A stretch of 64,000 bases of DNA from Candidula unifasciata (taxonomy: Eukaryota; Mollusca; Gastropoda; Stylommatophora; Geomitridae): assembly GCA_905116865.2 (NCBI GenBank), contig CAJHNH020001580.1:673949-737948 (forward strand), given 5' to 3'. Under the pieces are notes generated by a model, which made no database searches, had not been told where the DNA came from, and saw only the letters and a list, made by a program, of their open reading frames with translations. The position numbers and the translations under genes are program-made. Positions 12,001 through 26,000 of the stretch are shown piece after piece; position 1 is the first letter of the stretch; each line of letters starts with the position of its first letter.

Positions 12001-14026
12001 TGTTTAAATAGAAAGAATACATTAACAATAAAACAAACTAAGTGTTGGTAGTGAATGTTTAAATAGAAAGAATACATTAACAATAAAACAAATGGAGTGT
12101 TGGTGGTGAATGTTTAAATAGAAAGAATATATTAACAATAAAACAAACTAAGTGTTGGTGGTGAATGTTTAAATAGAAAGAATACATTAACAATAAAACA
12201 AACTTAGTGTTGGTGGTGAATGTTTAAATAGAAAGAATACATTAACAATAAAACAAATGGAGTGTTGGTGGTGAATGTTTAAATAGAAAGAATATATTAA
12301 CATTAAAACAAACTAAGTGTTGGTGGTGAATGTTTAAATAGAAAGAATACATTAACAATAAAACAAATGGAGTGTTGGTGGTGAATGTTTAAACAGAAAG
12401 AATACATTAACAATAAAACAAATGCAGTGTTGGTGGTGAATGTTTAAACAGAAAGAATACATTAACAACAAAACAAACTAAGTGTTGTTGGTGAATGTTT
12501 AAATAGAAAAAATATATTAACAATAAAACAAACTAAGTGTTGGTGGTGAATTTTTAAATAGAAAGAATGTATTACCCATAAAACTGAGACCAGAAGATAT
12601 CTCGTGACTTGCAGGAAGTGTCTGGAATGCCCATGTTGTGTCGTCCAGTGCTGGAAGGCGGTGGTGGCTTTGACTACAGGCTGGCAATGGCCATCCCAGA
12701 TTTGTGGATTAAGGTTATTTGCTCAGCCATTGGACAAATAATGTCCTTTTTGGTGTTGTTGATTTCTCACTATTCACTTATTTTGGTATTGGTATGATAT
12801 TGTTTACTCTGGTCCTTTTAGTTTTGCTATTATGTACATTTCAGTGACATGTTTTTCTTTGATTTCCGCTAAATTTTCTGTATTTGCATGAGAAGCATTG
12901 ACAAGTTTTTCTGTGTGTGTACCCCACCAGGACATCACACAAAGTGATAAACACCCGGTGGCACAAACGCTAACAAGCGGATGAGGACACCCATGGAGAG
13001 GTCCTGGAAACCATGTTCAGCCGTTAGGCCATATTTAAGACCCAGCTATATTTAGGACCCCCAGCAAAAGCTATGGTGGGGCTTCAAAATAACTAACAAT
13101 TGCAAGGACGCTTTAAGTTTTTCGAAGTTTTCTGGCCTTATATAGCTGTCAAAGAAATACCCTGGCTGGTTGCCATGGTATTGACACACACTGAGTGTTA
13201 ACAAGAATTGTTTACTTTGCTATTTTATGATATGGCTGCACCAGCTATTTACCTCACAGTGATGTTAAGTAAGTAAAGTAATAGATTCTTTTTACGCCCT
13301 TGGCCCAAAAGGCATTACGGGTGTGACCTGCAATTGTGAAGACCCATCGGCACTATACATAAATATATATATGTATGTGTGTGTGTATGGAAAGAGAGAG
13401 AGGGGGTGGGGAGTGTGGAGGAGCCGGCTAAAACTTTTTTTTTAAAGGAGAGCAATGTCTTTCTTTCCTTCTACGATATAAAAATGCTTTGGTTTTTCTG
13501 TAAATCTTGTTGGTTTCCTCCGTTCACCGGCTGTAAGTTCCGGCGGAAAGTCCTGGTTGTTCGTCCATTTGGCCTTGTGCCAGGGCCTGATTTTGCGTGG
13601 AAATCCGTTTTACTGGCTCATTCGTGTGCAGTTGGTTGTTCCTTGCCACTCGGCAGTTATTGGTCCTTGGTACTTTGAATCAGTTCCGGTGATGATGTTC
13701 CTACCATGCCATTACTTCATGTCGGACAAGCATTGTCTCTCTTGGTCTTCCCCTGCTTCTTCTACCATTGACCTTACCAACCATCACAAAGTTCTCCAGG
13801 GCCTCACTTCTCATCATATGACCGAAGTATATCCAAGAAGAAATGAAACACGGCAGTATGCAGCTGTTGTAGCATTAGTCATTTACGTCTTAGTGGTGAA
13901 GTCTGCCTGTTGTTCTGAATGTCATGGGTTTGATTCATGGATGTGTCAGTCAGTTCACAAATGTTATTTTCCGGAGATCCGGAATTTGTGCTGTGTGCGA
14001 TGCTCTCAGCAGGTGACTAACCAGTC

Positions 14027-14065
<39 letters not shown>

Positions 14066-17000
14066 AGCTATATGTGATAGCCTGGTGCTACCAAGTGGAT
14101 CGTCTTAGCTTCAACTTTGACTTTCAGTAGCATTGGTAATCAAATCTATATGAAACAAACGAAATACATCAGGTACATCAACAAAAGAGGCAAAACACAG
14201 GATTCAGTGTGACGATGGTCAGTGTTAGCAAAAGAAGCACAGGCAGCCTTGAAAGCTCATACAACTTGGCAACATATCATAAAGCAAGCAGCACCAGCTG
14301 CCTCATAATATCAGATAATGTAGAGCAGGGGTTCTCAACCTTTGAGTCGCAACCTTTTTTTTTGGGGGGGGGGGGGGGGGGTCCAACTACCCTTTTACAG
14401 GGGTCGCCAAAAACCATCGCAAAACAAATATTCATTGGAGTTATAAAGTAGTGACGAAAATAATTGTATGGTTGGAGGCCGCCTCAACATGAGGAACTGT
14501 ATTAAAGGGTCACACAACATACGGAACGGTATTAGAGGGTCATGTCATTAGGAAGGTTGAGAACCACTCATGTAGAGGATTGAAGAGTCCTAGCCAGTTA
14601 TAACAAATTATTTTATATATCTAGATCCTTAAAAAAAAGGGGGGCATCTAATGAGATTTGTGTTAACATTCCAGTATAAAATTTAATTTTTTAATTGTAA
14701 ACTATATACATGTGTGTATAACTATTTGATCTATCTGAAGATCCTGAAGGAATCCTCGGATGAGAACTGGAACATGGCCAGTATCACACATACGCTAACC
14801 AACCGCCGCTATGGAGAGAAGTGTATCGCCTATGCAGAAAGCCACGACCAAGCTCTGGTAGGGGATAAAACTATTGCTTTCTGGCTGATGGACAAGGAGA
14901 TGTACACACACATGTCCAAGCTGAGTGGACCGAGTTTGATCATTGACAGGGGCATAGCTCTACACAAGATGATCCGACTGATCACTTTAGGACTTGGTGG
15001 AGAGGCATATCTGAACTTCATTGGTAAGAGAGATTAGATCTATCACATTTGGGGGAAAAAAGGGGGGGGGGGGTGTGTTATCTATGACCAGCTAGTTGAG
15101 GCATTTGCCTCTCATTCAGGGCTGCTCAATTCGAGTCACAGGTGCAATTCCCAGGGGTTGTTACCTGAGCTACGGAGTTCATGTCTTGCGCAACAATCAT
15201 GGGAGGCAGGTGGCATTTTGCATAGAGAGACCGAACCATGTGGGATCAAACTTGGCGTAATGAAGTTTCATTTAAAAAAAAAATTAATCGAATGTGTTTA
15301 GCATACATCTGCTTACAGCATAAGTTTTCGTAGTGCACATGGACCGTAGTTGATCACATTGTGGTTGTATGGTGCACATGGACAACAGCTGATCACATTA
15401 TAGGTTTGCATGGTGCACAGGGACAGTAGCTGAACACATCGAGGGTTTGTATGATGCACAGGGACAATAGATGATTATATCGATGGTTTGTGTAAGGAAA
15501 CTACGACAGCACGATATGTCTATGGTGCACAGGGACAATAGATGATTATATAAGGAAAAACTACGACAGCACGATATGTCATGTGCACAGGGACAATAAG
15601 ATGATGGTGATGATTATATCGATGGTTTGTGTAAGGAAACTACGACAGCACGATATGTCTATGGTGCACAGGGACAATAGATGATTATATCGATGGTTTG
15701 TGTAAGGAAACTACGACAGCACGATATGTCTATGGTGCACAGGGACAATAGATGATTATATCGATGGTTTGTGTAAGGAAACTAGGACAGCACGATATGT
15801 CTATGGTGCACAGGGACAATAGATGATTATATCGATGGTTTGTGTAGTGAAACTACGACAGCACGATATGTCTATGGTGCACAGGGACAATAGATGATTA
15901 TATCGATGGTTTGTGTAGTGAAACTACGACAGCACGATATGTCTATGGTGCACAGGGACAATAGATGATTATATCGATGGTTTGTGTAGTGAAACTACGA
16001 CAGCACGATATGTCTATGGTGCACAGGGACAATAGATGATTATCTCGATGGTTTGTGTAGTGAAACTACGACAGCACGATATGTCTATGGTGCACAGGGA
16101 CAATAGATGATTATATTGATGGTTTGTGTAATGAAACTAGGACAGCACGATATGTCTATGGTGCACAGGGACAATAGATGATTATATCGATGGTTTGTGT
16201 AAGGAAACTAGGACAGCACGATATGTCTATGGTGCACAGGGACAATAGATGATTATATCGATGGTTTGTGTAAGGAAACTACGACAGCACGATATGTCTA
16301 TGGTGCAAGCAGACAGCACGATATGTCTATGGTGCAAGCAGACAAAAGAGCAAAAAGCAGAATCTTATATCTGCTTTGTTATCAGATCTGATAAAATAGA
16401 GGAAGTAGAGAAGAAAATGATATTGTTAGTTTTTATGTGGGAAAATACAGAAAACTATAAAGATGATATAGTATGTGTAGCCATCCTATTCGGTGGCTTT
16501 TTGAAATGGTCACATACGTTACTTTGATCACTGGGCTTGGAGACTGAGTAGGCAAATCCTTGAAGAAAGGGGACTGGTCACCTCACCTCATAAAACTATT
16601 AAAAGATGCAGAGGTGGGATTAGGCTCTAATGTACATCAAACAGGGTTCTTCTCTTCCAGCAGATTATCAGGAAATGATATTAGACCAAACTATCCGGAC
16701 TAGCCAGCTTTACATTATCAGAAATTCGAACGACAAATAAGTAAGTAAATTTTACCCACCAGGACATCATACAAGCGTTAAACACCCGGTGACACAAAGA
16801 GGCACCATGAGGATGAGGATCACCTTTGGAGAGGTCCCAGAAACTGCGTTCAACCGTTAGGTTATATTGCAGCCCCCGGTAAAAGCCGGGGTGGGGCTTC
16901 AAAATAAGGAAAAATTACGTCACATGCATAGAAGGACAAGTAAACACTGTGGCTTGAGAGACTTTTTCACCATACGTGAACAGTGTTATAATTACGATTA

Positions 17001-20000
17001 AGAATACCCAAAATCACTTAGGACGTATCTCGGAGAGAAATCCACATATCTGTTTGGCCAGTTGAAGCTTTGACATGTGTGAACACAGGAAATGAATAAT
17101 AGTCATGAAAAGCTGCGACTATCAAAAGATATAACTGAAAAATATTAGATAAAGCGGAAATAGACATTAAGTCCCCAAGGCGAATTGGCGCTTTTTAAAT
17201 AGATGAGGCAGCTGTCGAAAGACTTACAGACTCTGTAACTGGAGTGGCTAGATGTGATGGTCGAAACCTCCAGGTTGAAGACACCTTGACGACTCTGAGA
17301 ATTAAAATGCACCAGGGCCTGTTTGAGGCCACCATCTGCACATCAGAAAGATGTTGCCCAAATCTGTTAGCAAGCCGTAGCCCCTTTTTATCGATGTATA
17401 ATTTCATGCCACATCGTTTGTAGATAATGGTGTAAATTACATTGCGGCTTGTGCAATAGAATGTCTCCTGTTTGTGGAAATTGCATTGGGAAATGCAAGA
17501 AAATTTGCCTGAACCACATACGGTTTTGTATTGCATATAAGTCTATGACAAGAGACTGTGTCTAACTGGGGCTCCAATGTGGGATGCAACCGATTGCCAC
17601 CCGACTTTCACAACTTTCTCCAATCATCTCATGGAAAGGAGGGGGGAGGAGTGAGGATAATCTCTTTCCAATGCAGTGTATAAACTATCTTCATGTATTT
17701 CATTCTGTCCCCGATGCTGTTGTTCCATGTTTTGCGCCATCTTCTCCTTGATCTGTATTCATTTGATTTCTGCCATGCCATTATCATCGGATGGCCAAAC
17801 CATCTCATCTGTTGCTCTTAAATTAATTTTGTTATAGGGTTGACTAGCCAGTATCAAGATGTTTTCTTCTAAAGTTGCTAGCAACTAACAGTACGCTACC
17901 TTTAAGAGTTTTGTTCCAACGACGACTGAAAACGTAATCTTCTAAATAGCACATAGAGCAATAAATGGAAAATATTTTAAGGAGTGTCGTGCGTCGGCCA
18001 GATCCCCTTGTAACCCCTCGCAGTGCCATTCTCCTCAGACCTCCACGAACTATCTGTGCCTCGGCAGTGTTCACTTACTCCCAAAGGACAACATCCGGCC
18101 AGCTTGTCATACATCAGTTCACCACCAAGTGGTGCAGAACAGACCAGTCTATCTGCCTGCTTATTTCCCAACACACCGGTATTACCTGGAGAATATATTA
18201 TATTACTTCTAAGTAAAGCTGAATAATTTACTGCCCCTCCCCCCCCTTTCCCCCCCCACCTGCAGGTAATGAATTTGGACACCCAGAATGGCTGGACTTC
18301 CCTCGCTATGGCAACAATGAAAGCTTCCATTATGCCAGACGTCAGTTCAACCTTGTGGATGATGACATGCTGAAATATCGCTTCCTCAACAACTTTGACA
18401 GGGCAATGATCCATCTGGAGTCCAAATATAACTGGCTCAGCCACAGCCAGGTGTGCTAAATGTTTTATACCTTTAGTATAATGTTTCTTCCTCAGGATAA
18501 CCTAATAGTATAATGTTTCTTCCTCTGTTTAACCTAATAGTATAATGTTTCTTCCTCTGTTTAACCTAATAGTATAATGTTTCTTCCTCTGTATAACCTA
18601 ATAGTATAATGTTTCTTCCTCTGTATAACCTAATAGTATAATGTTTCTTCCTCTGTATAACCTAATAGTATAATGTTTCTTTCTCTGTGTAACCTAATAG
18701 TATAATGTTTCTTTCTCTGTATAGCCTAATAGTATAATGTTTCTTTCTCTGTATAACCTAATAGTATAATGTTTCTTTCTCTGTATAACCTAATAGTATA
18801 ATGTTTCTTCCTCTGTATAACCTAATAGTATAATGTTTCTTTCTCTGTGTAACCTAATAGTATAATGTTTCTTCCTCTGTATAACCTAATAGTATAATGT
18901 TTCTTCCTCTGTATAACCTAATAGTATAATGTTTCTTTCTCTGTGTAACCTAATAGTATAATGTTTATTTCTCTGTATAACCTAATAGTATAATGTTTCT
19001 TTCTCTGTATAACCTAATAGTATAATGTTTCTTTCTCTGTATAACCTAATAGTATAATGTTTCTTCCTCTGTATAACCTAATAGTATAATGTTTCTTTCT
19101 CTGTATAACCTAATAGTATAATGTTTCTTTCTCTGTCTAACCTAATAGTATAATGTTTCTTTCTCTGTCTAACCTAATAGTATAATGTTTCTTCTGTGTA
19201 ACCTAATAGTATAATATTTTTTCCTCTGTATAATCTAATAGTATAATGTTTCTTTCTCTGTGTAACCTAATAGTATAATGTTTCTTCCTCTGTATAACCT
19301 AATAGTATAATGTTTCTTTCTCTGTATAACCTAATAGTATAATGTTTCTTTCTCTGTATTACCTAATAGTATAATGTTTCTTCCTCTGTATAACCTAATA
19401 GTATAATGTTTCTTTCTCTGTATAACCTAATAGTATAATGTTTCTTTCTCTGTATAACCTAATAGTATAATGTTTCTTTCTCTGTGTAACCTAATAGTAT
19501 AATGTTTCTTTCTCTGTATAACCTAATAGTATAATGTTTCTTTCTCTGTGTAACCTAATAGTATAATGTTTCTTCCTCTGTATTACCTAATAGTATAATG
19601 TTTCTTCCTCTGTATAACCTAATAGTATAATGTTTCTTCCTCTGTGTAACCTAATAGTATAATGTTTCTTCCTCTGTGTAACCTAATAGTATAATGTTTC
19701 TTCCTCTGTGTAACCTAATAGTATAATGTTTCTTCCTCTGTATAACCTAATAGTATAATGTTTCTTCCTCTGTATAACCTAATAGTATAATGTTTCTTCC
19801 TCTGTGTAACCTAATAGTATAATGTTTCTTCCTCTGTGTAACCTAATAGTATAATGTTTCTTCCTCTGTATTACCTAATAATATAATGTTTCTTTCTCTG
19901 TGTAACCTAATAGTATAATGTTTCTTCCTCTGTATAACCTAATAGTATAATGTTTCTTTCTCTGTATAACCTAATAGTATAATGTTTCTAACTGTGTAAC

Positions 20001-23000
20001 CTAATAGCATAACGTTTTTTCCTCTGTATAACCTAATAGTATATTGTTTCTTCCTCTGTGTAACCTAATAGTATAATTTTTCTTCCTGTGTACAACCTAA
20101 TAGTATAATGTTTCTTCCTCTGTATAACCTAATAGTATGACGTTTCTTCCTCTGTACAACCTAATAGTATAAGTTTCTTCCTCTGTATAACCTAATAGTA
20201 TGACGTTTCTTCCTTTGTATAACCTAATAGTATAATGTTTCTTCCTCTGTATAACCTAATAGTATAATGTTTCTTCCTCTGTATAACCTAATAGTATAAA
20301 GTTTCTTCCTCTGTATAACCTAACAGTATAATGTTTCTTCCTCTGTGCAATAAGTCGTGCTTTCACTAGCACTACTCATCTTCTAGGGGTTGATGTGTCT
20401 AGTGGATGATCTTATACAGTCTCTAAGGTGACATAGCTGTGACAAGCCGACATCGTCTCTAAGATACAAGACTGTTTATTGACATCTAACACTTATATAG
20501 ATTGTCCCGTCCATGTCCTAATCAACAGTTTTCACACAACACATTGTTCAGACGCCAGCACATTGTTAGACGCCAGCACATTGTTCAGACGCCAGCACAA
20601 TGTTCAGACGCCAACACATTGTTCAGACGCCAACACATTGTTCAGACGCCAACACATTGTTCAGACGCCAGCGCATTGTTAGACGCCAACACATAGTTCA
20701 GACGCCAACACATTGTTCAGACGCCAACACATTGTTCAGACGCCAGCACATTGTTAGACGCCAACACATTGTTCAGACGACTTCCGGTGTAAACAGCCAC
20801 AATGGCGGTACGCTTTTTCGTCCGTTGAGGCGAATGGCGCAAATTAGCTATTTTCGCTCACGTATAATGTGAAAGTTTCATCGGAATGGGCTCTGAACCG
20901 TGCAATGGAGTACATGCACGTGAGTTTAGACTTCCCTCAGGGTATATTCGACGTCCGATGGCGACTATTTACCAATTCAAAACAACCCGTAGACGGACAA
21001 GGAGAACGCGAACAGGCAAGCACGGTGGCGCCTGCAGGAAGCGACTGAAATGTGAGAGACTCAGTTTAAAGTATGTTCGTGTTCTCTACTGGAACTGCGC
21101 TTCGTTTAGTCAACGCTGACCCATTTTTGAGAAGCTCCTCTACAGCAACGACATTGTTGTCCTACAGGAAACACACCTCGGTGACGAGATCGTTAAAATT
21201 GCGGGCTTCCAATCCTTCTACAATAGACGGCACCTCGGACAGCTCATTCTTGTTCGTGACCACATACCGGTGTCTGAGGTGGACATGTCTAAGTGGAATA
21301 ATGACGACTTACAAGTACACGCAGTCAGAGTGATGGGCCCGGCCCAGTTTGTGATTGTCAATGTGTACGCCTGCAATGGAAAGGTGGATACAGCGAAATG
21401 GCAGAGTTTGCTCCAGACGGAGGAAAAGAAAATCCTTTACTGCGGAGATTTCAACGCCAGAGGACACCAGTGGGGCAATGTAATCACTAATAAACAGGGG
21501 GAAGACCTGGAGGATGCCCTAGTGTCTGCCAATCTAGTATGCTTGAACGACGGAAAGGTTACCCGAATGGCAACACGACAAGGGGATTCTGACAGCGTAA
21601 TTGACCTGGCCCTAGTGTCTCCCTCCATTGCATCAGGATGCAGGTGGAGCACACTGGGATACCACGACAGTGATCACTTTCCTTGCGTCGTCCTGGTAGA
21701 GAAGAGCAACAACAAAGGTCATGTAATCAATGTGCCTGCTTTTATATATGACCGTACAGGGCAAGATGCCATTAGCAAAATCCGACGACGTAAAACAAGA
21801 GCAGATCGCAGACGGCGGGAGAGATGGGCCCAGCCACCATGGTGGAATGAAGTAGTCAACATGGCGTGGCTAGAAAAAAGGAAAGCTGTCAAGGCATGGC
21901 AAAAGGCAAGGAAAATTGATCCGTCACTTTCTGAACGCCTGATCAGTCTGAAAGATGAGGTCAACAAGCAGACAGTGGCTTTCAAGGTAATTGCGAAGGA
22001 AGCTAAGACAGCGAAATGGAACGAATTCTGCAAGAGCGTTTGCTCCGAGGGATCTCTTGTGACATTCTGGCGCCTTCAGCGGAGCATGCACGGCGCTGCA
22101 CGACCAAGGGGTATCCCTGATTTTCAGGGTACAGACCTGATATGGCAGAGAACTGATGCTGATAAAGGAAAAACCCTTCTGGCACGCTACTTGGAGCAAA
22201 CTGACCAAAAAGACGAAGCTACAAGAATAGGGGTTAAGATGAAACTGTCGATGCTGTGCGAGAACACTGTGCTAGGCACTGATCTCACAATCACTGCAGA
22301 TACCTTAAGAACTTGCCTCAAGAAATCGCGCAGCACTGCTCCAGGCCCTGACGGCATCCGATACAACGACATGCTGATGATGTCGAATGCTGATTTGAAA
22401 AGCGTGGCAGAGGACTTTAATATCAGCATCCAGACTGGCCAGATACAAGAGGAATGGCTCCATAGTTATTTGTTCCCACTACCAAAGCCTAATAAAGACC
22501 ACTCGAAGATCTGCGGCTACAGAATCATCTCGATGCAGAATACTGTTGGCAAACTTTTGGAAAAAATTGTCGCACAAAGATTGACCACCTACTTGGAACT
22601 ACATGATAAGTTCCCACCAACACTTGGAGGGTACAGGTTAAATAAAGAGACATGGTTCAATGCTGCAGTTTTCGCCTACGATGTGTACGAGGGATTTCAG
22701 ATTAAAGAAGAGACATGTGCGGCAGTGTTGGACTTAGAGGATGCCTACAATAAAGTACCATACGATTATTTAATGCAATTACTGCTTAAACTAGAAGTTA
22801 ATCCTATTCTGATCCGCTGGATTGCTGCGGTCCTGTTCCAGAGAAAGATTGTACTAAGATGTGGTAGCTGGTCCTCAGAACCGCAAACGATATGTCCAGG
22901 CTTGCCACAGGGATCACCGCTATCACCAGTCTTATTCAACGTTTATACGGTGATGATCACTGAGCAGCAGTTGAATGGAAAGGGAAGGACTTTGTCATTT

Positions 23001-26000
23001 GCTGATGACATTTTGATTTATCGACGAGGGCGTGATAGACAGGAGATCGCCAGCACTATGCACAAAGAACTCGATCGAATTGCCGCCTGGTGTGATGGTT
23101 CCAATGCCTATGTCAATCCTTCGAAGGCATCAGTGTCATGGTTCTCTTTGAACAATCACATTGTCAAGTCGGACTTACCAGAAGTGAAAATGCGTGATAA
23201 TGTATTGATCAGAACCAACGTTATGACGTTTCTCGGGGTGAGATTCGATCGCAGCTTGTCATTCAGGGAACACGTTGACCATGTGATAACAAAAGCACGC
23301 AAAGGTCTGTCTGCAATGAGGATTATGGCTGCTTCCAATATTGAGCAAAGACTGCTAATACTTCTATTCTACGGTCTGGTCCTTTCCCCCATTGAATACG
23401 CTCTGGCCATCCTCACTGTCAGTGCTACCCAGATTGAACGACTCGAAAAGGTGCAAAATGAAGCCATGCGCATTATTTTGGGATGTACTAGAGACACATC
23501 CTGTGGAGCAATGAGATATCTACTTGACTTTCCAACAATGAATCAAAGGATCAGGATGTGGAGGGCTCGGGCATATCTCAAAATATGCGCTGATAAGAAA
23601 CACCCACTGCATCAAGCGCTTTTTAGTAAAAGGGGCGACAGACTGAAGAGGGGGAAATCGTGGCTAGGTCGGGCAGAAGATGTTATTAGGCAAATATGCA
23701 GCCTAACCGACATCATACCTGGTGCAGAATGGATACCTGTGCCTCAGGCGTTTATTTGTACATTTTCCTGTATTGTCACACTCAACAGGCGATGTAGAGA
23801 AGAGAATCCTGTTGCTGTTAATGCAGAGGTCAACGCTCTCATCGGTGAAAATTCAGACGAAGCAGATGCAATAATCTATACAGACGGATCCGTTATACGC
23901 CAAAGAAGAAGCGCATGGGCATTTACAGCACGCTCAGCGGGCAGAACAGTCAAAGAAGCCAACGGCGCCTTCTCCATGACAACCAGCAGCATGACGATGG
24001 AGGTGATGGCAGCGACACAAGCGCTTGCCTGGCTTGAAACACAAAAATACACCCGCGTGTGTATACTCAGTGATTCAATGAGTATGATCCGGAGGGTTCA
24101 GGCAGGTTCAGTGCGAAGACAATGGCTTGAATCATTACAGAAGTCCACTGTTCGTAAAGTCACCTTTATTTTTGTTCCGGGACACGCAGGTGTCGATGGA
24201 AATGAAAGAGCTGACAGGTTGGCTGGATCCGCTATTACTACCGACGGTCAGCCTATGGATCATGCTGATATTATCAATGCCCTCAGAGAAATGGGAAGGA
24301 TAGAGGACTTTGGTGGCAGTGAATCCACATCACTCGCCAGAATGGCAGACTTGGGAATTAAGATCGGCACAGCAAAAAACGAGACGCACACCAGCTACGC
24401 CAGAAGACTTGTTAATCAACATAGAACTGGTACTATTAGCCATCGGACGTTGGGGTTAATACTGAGGGGAGGATCTGAGCACCTATGGACATGTCCGGAG
24501 TGCAATGAGGATAACCCAGCTAACTAACTAACTAACTAACATTGTTCAGACGCCAACACATTGTTCAGACGCCAGCACATTGTTAGACGCCAACACATTG
24601 TTAGACGCCAACACATTGTTCAGACGCCAGCACATTGTTCAGACGCCAACACATTGTTCAGACGCCAGCACATTGTTAGACGCCAACACATTGTTCAGAC
24701 GCCAGCACATTGTTCAGACGCCAGCACATTGTTCAGACGCCAACACATTGTTCAGACGCCAGCACATTGTTAGACGCCAACACATTGTTAGACGCCAACA
24801 CATTGTTAGACGCCAACACATTGTTTAGACGCCAACACATTGTTCAGACGCCAACACATTGTTAGACGCCAACACATTGTTCAGACGCCTACACATTGTT
24901 TAGACGCCAACACATTGTTCAGACGCCAACACATTGTTCAGACGCCAACACATTGTTCAGACGCCAACACATTGTTCAGACGCCAACACATTGTTCAGAC
25001 GCCAACACATTGTTCAGACGCCAACACATTGTTCAGACGCCAACACATTGTTCAGTGTTCAGACGCCAACACGCTGACTGCTCACACATTCACCAACCAG
25101 AGTTCGGCGTCTTCAGTTTCACATCGCCGTATAGATGGATCTGGTCATTGCATCAAGCTTCACATCTGACTTGGCTGGACTGTGCTTCGATGGATGTTTT
25201 CGTCTGATCTTCCTCTCGCAACATTCAGTTTCACGTTCGCATTCGCACGATCACTCTCTCGTTCTGACGGTCAACACATACTGTCTGATCAGACTGGGGA
25301 GTTCCACGTGGCGACCTGTGGTCGTTCTCCTTGGGTTCCACGTGATAACTCGTGGTCTTCCCCTACCTTGAAAACCTCATTTATCCGAGTATCTGGCTTC
25401 TCTTGGTATTATTTTTAACTTGGGCTTTCCCCCCAACCTTCCCAATCAGGGTGAAAATATCCCCCATTACACTCTGTATACCCTAATAATATAATGTTTC
25501 TTCCTCTGTATGCACTAATAGTATAATGTTCCTTCGTCTGTATAACCAGGTGTTTGGGGAGAACTCCTTGTGTATTTGTCCAATAACAGGGCGGTTGGCA
25601 TGCTGTGTTGTGGTTTACAGCGAGACTGCAATATCTGCACATTTGTATCAACACATCTGATAGAGCAGAACACTAGTTAGGTACTTGTCACGATAAAATT
25701 GTTAGGGCACAGCGGATCTATCTCCCCCCCCCCCCCCACACAAATCTGATTGTGTCTTCAGCTTGCACCATCCAAGAGCTTCCTCTTTTCAGTCTGTGAC
25801 CCTTAGCTTTACCCAGGGCTTCATGGAGGTGGAGGTGGTCACTGCAGCTTTCCGCTGGCTAGAGAACAAGACACACACACACACACACATCGTGATTGTA
25901 ACTGATTCAGAAAGCATGCTGAGAAAGATCAGAACAGGTATGCTTCGTGCAGAGTGGCATGCTTCGCTGCGGAGGACACGGGTGAGGAGTATTGCCTGGA

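Noticed and set aside
13379..14066. Overlapping + frames of 99 and 169 codons as a gene
   Set aside because: They cover an inverted family B repeat and a SINE head with (GA)n and show no domain.
24523..24540. (TAAC)n as a telomere-type repeat
   Set aside because: Only five tetramers at the 3' end of a LINE, repeated at the sister copy. It is the element's tail, and molluscan telomeres are TTAGGG.
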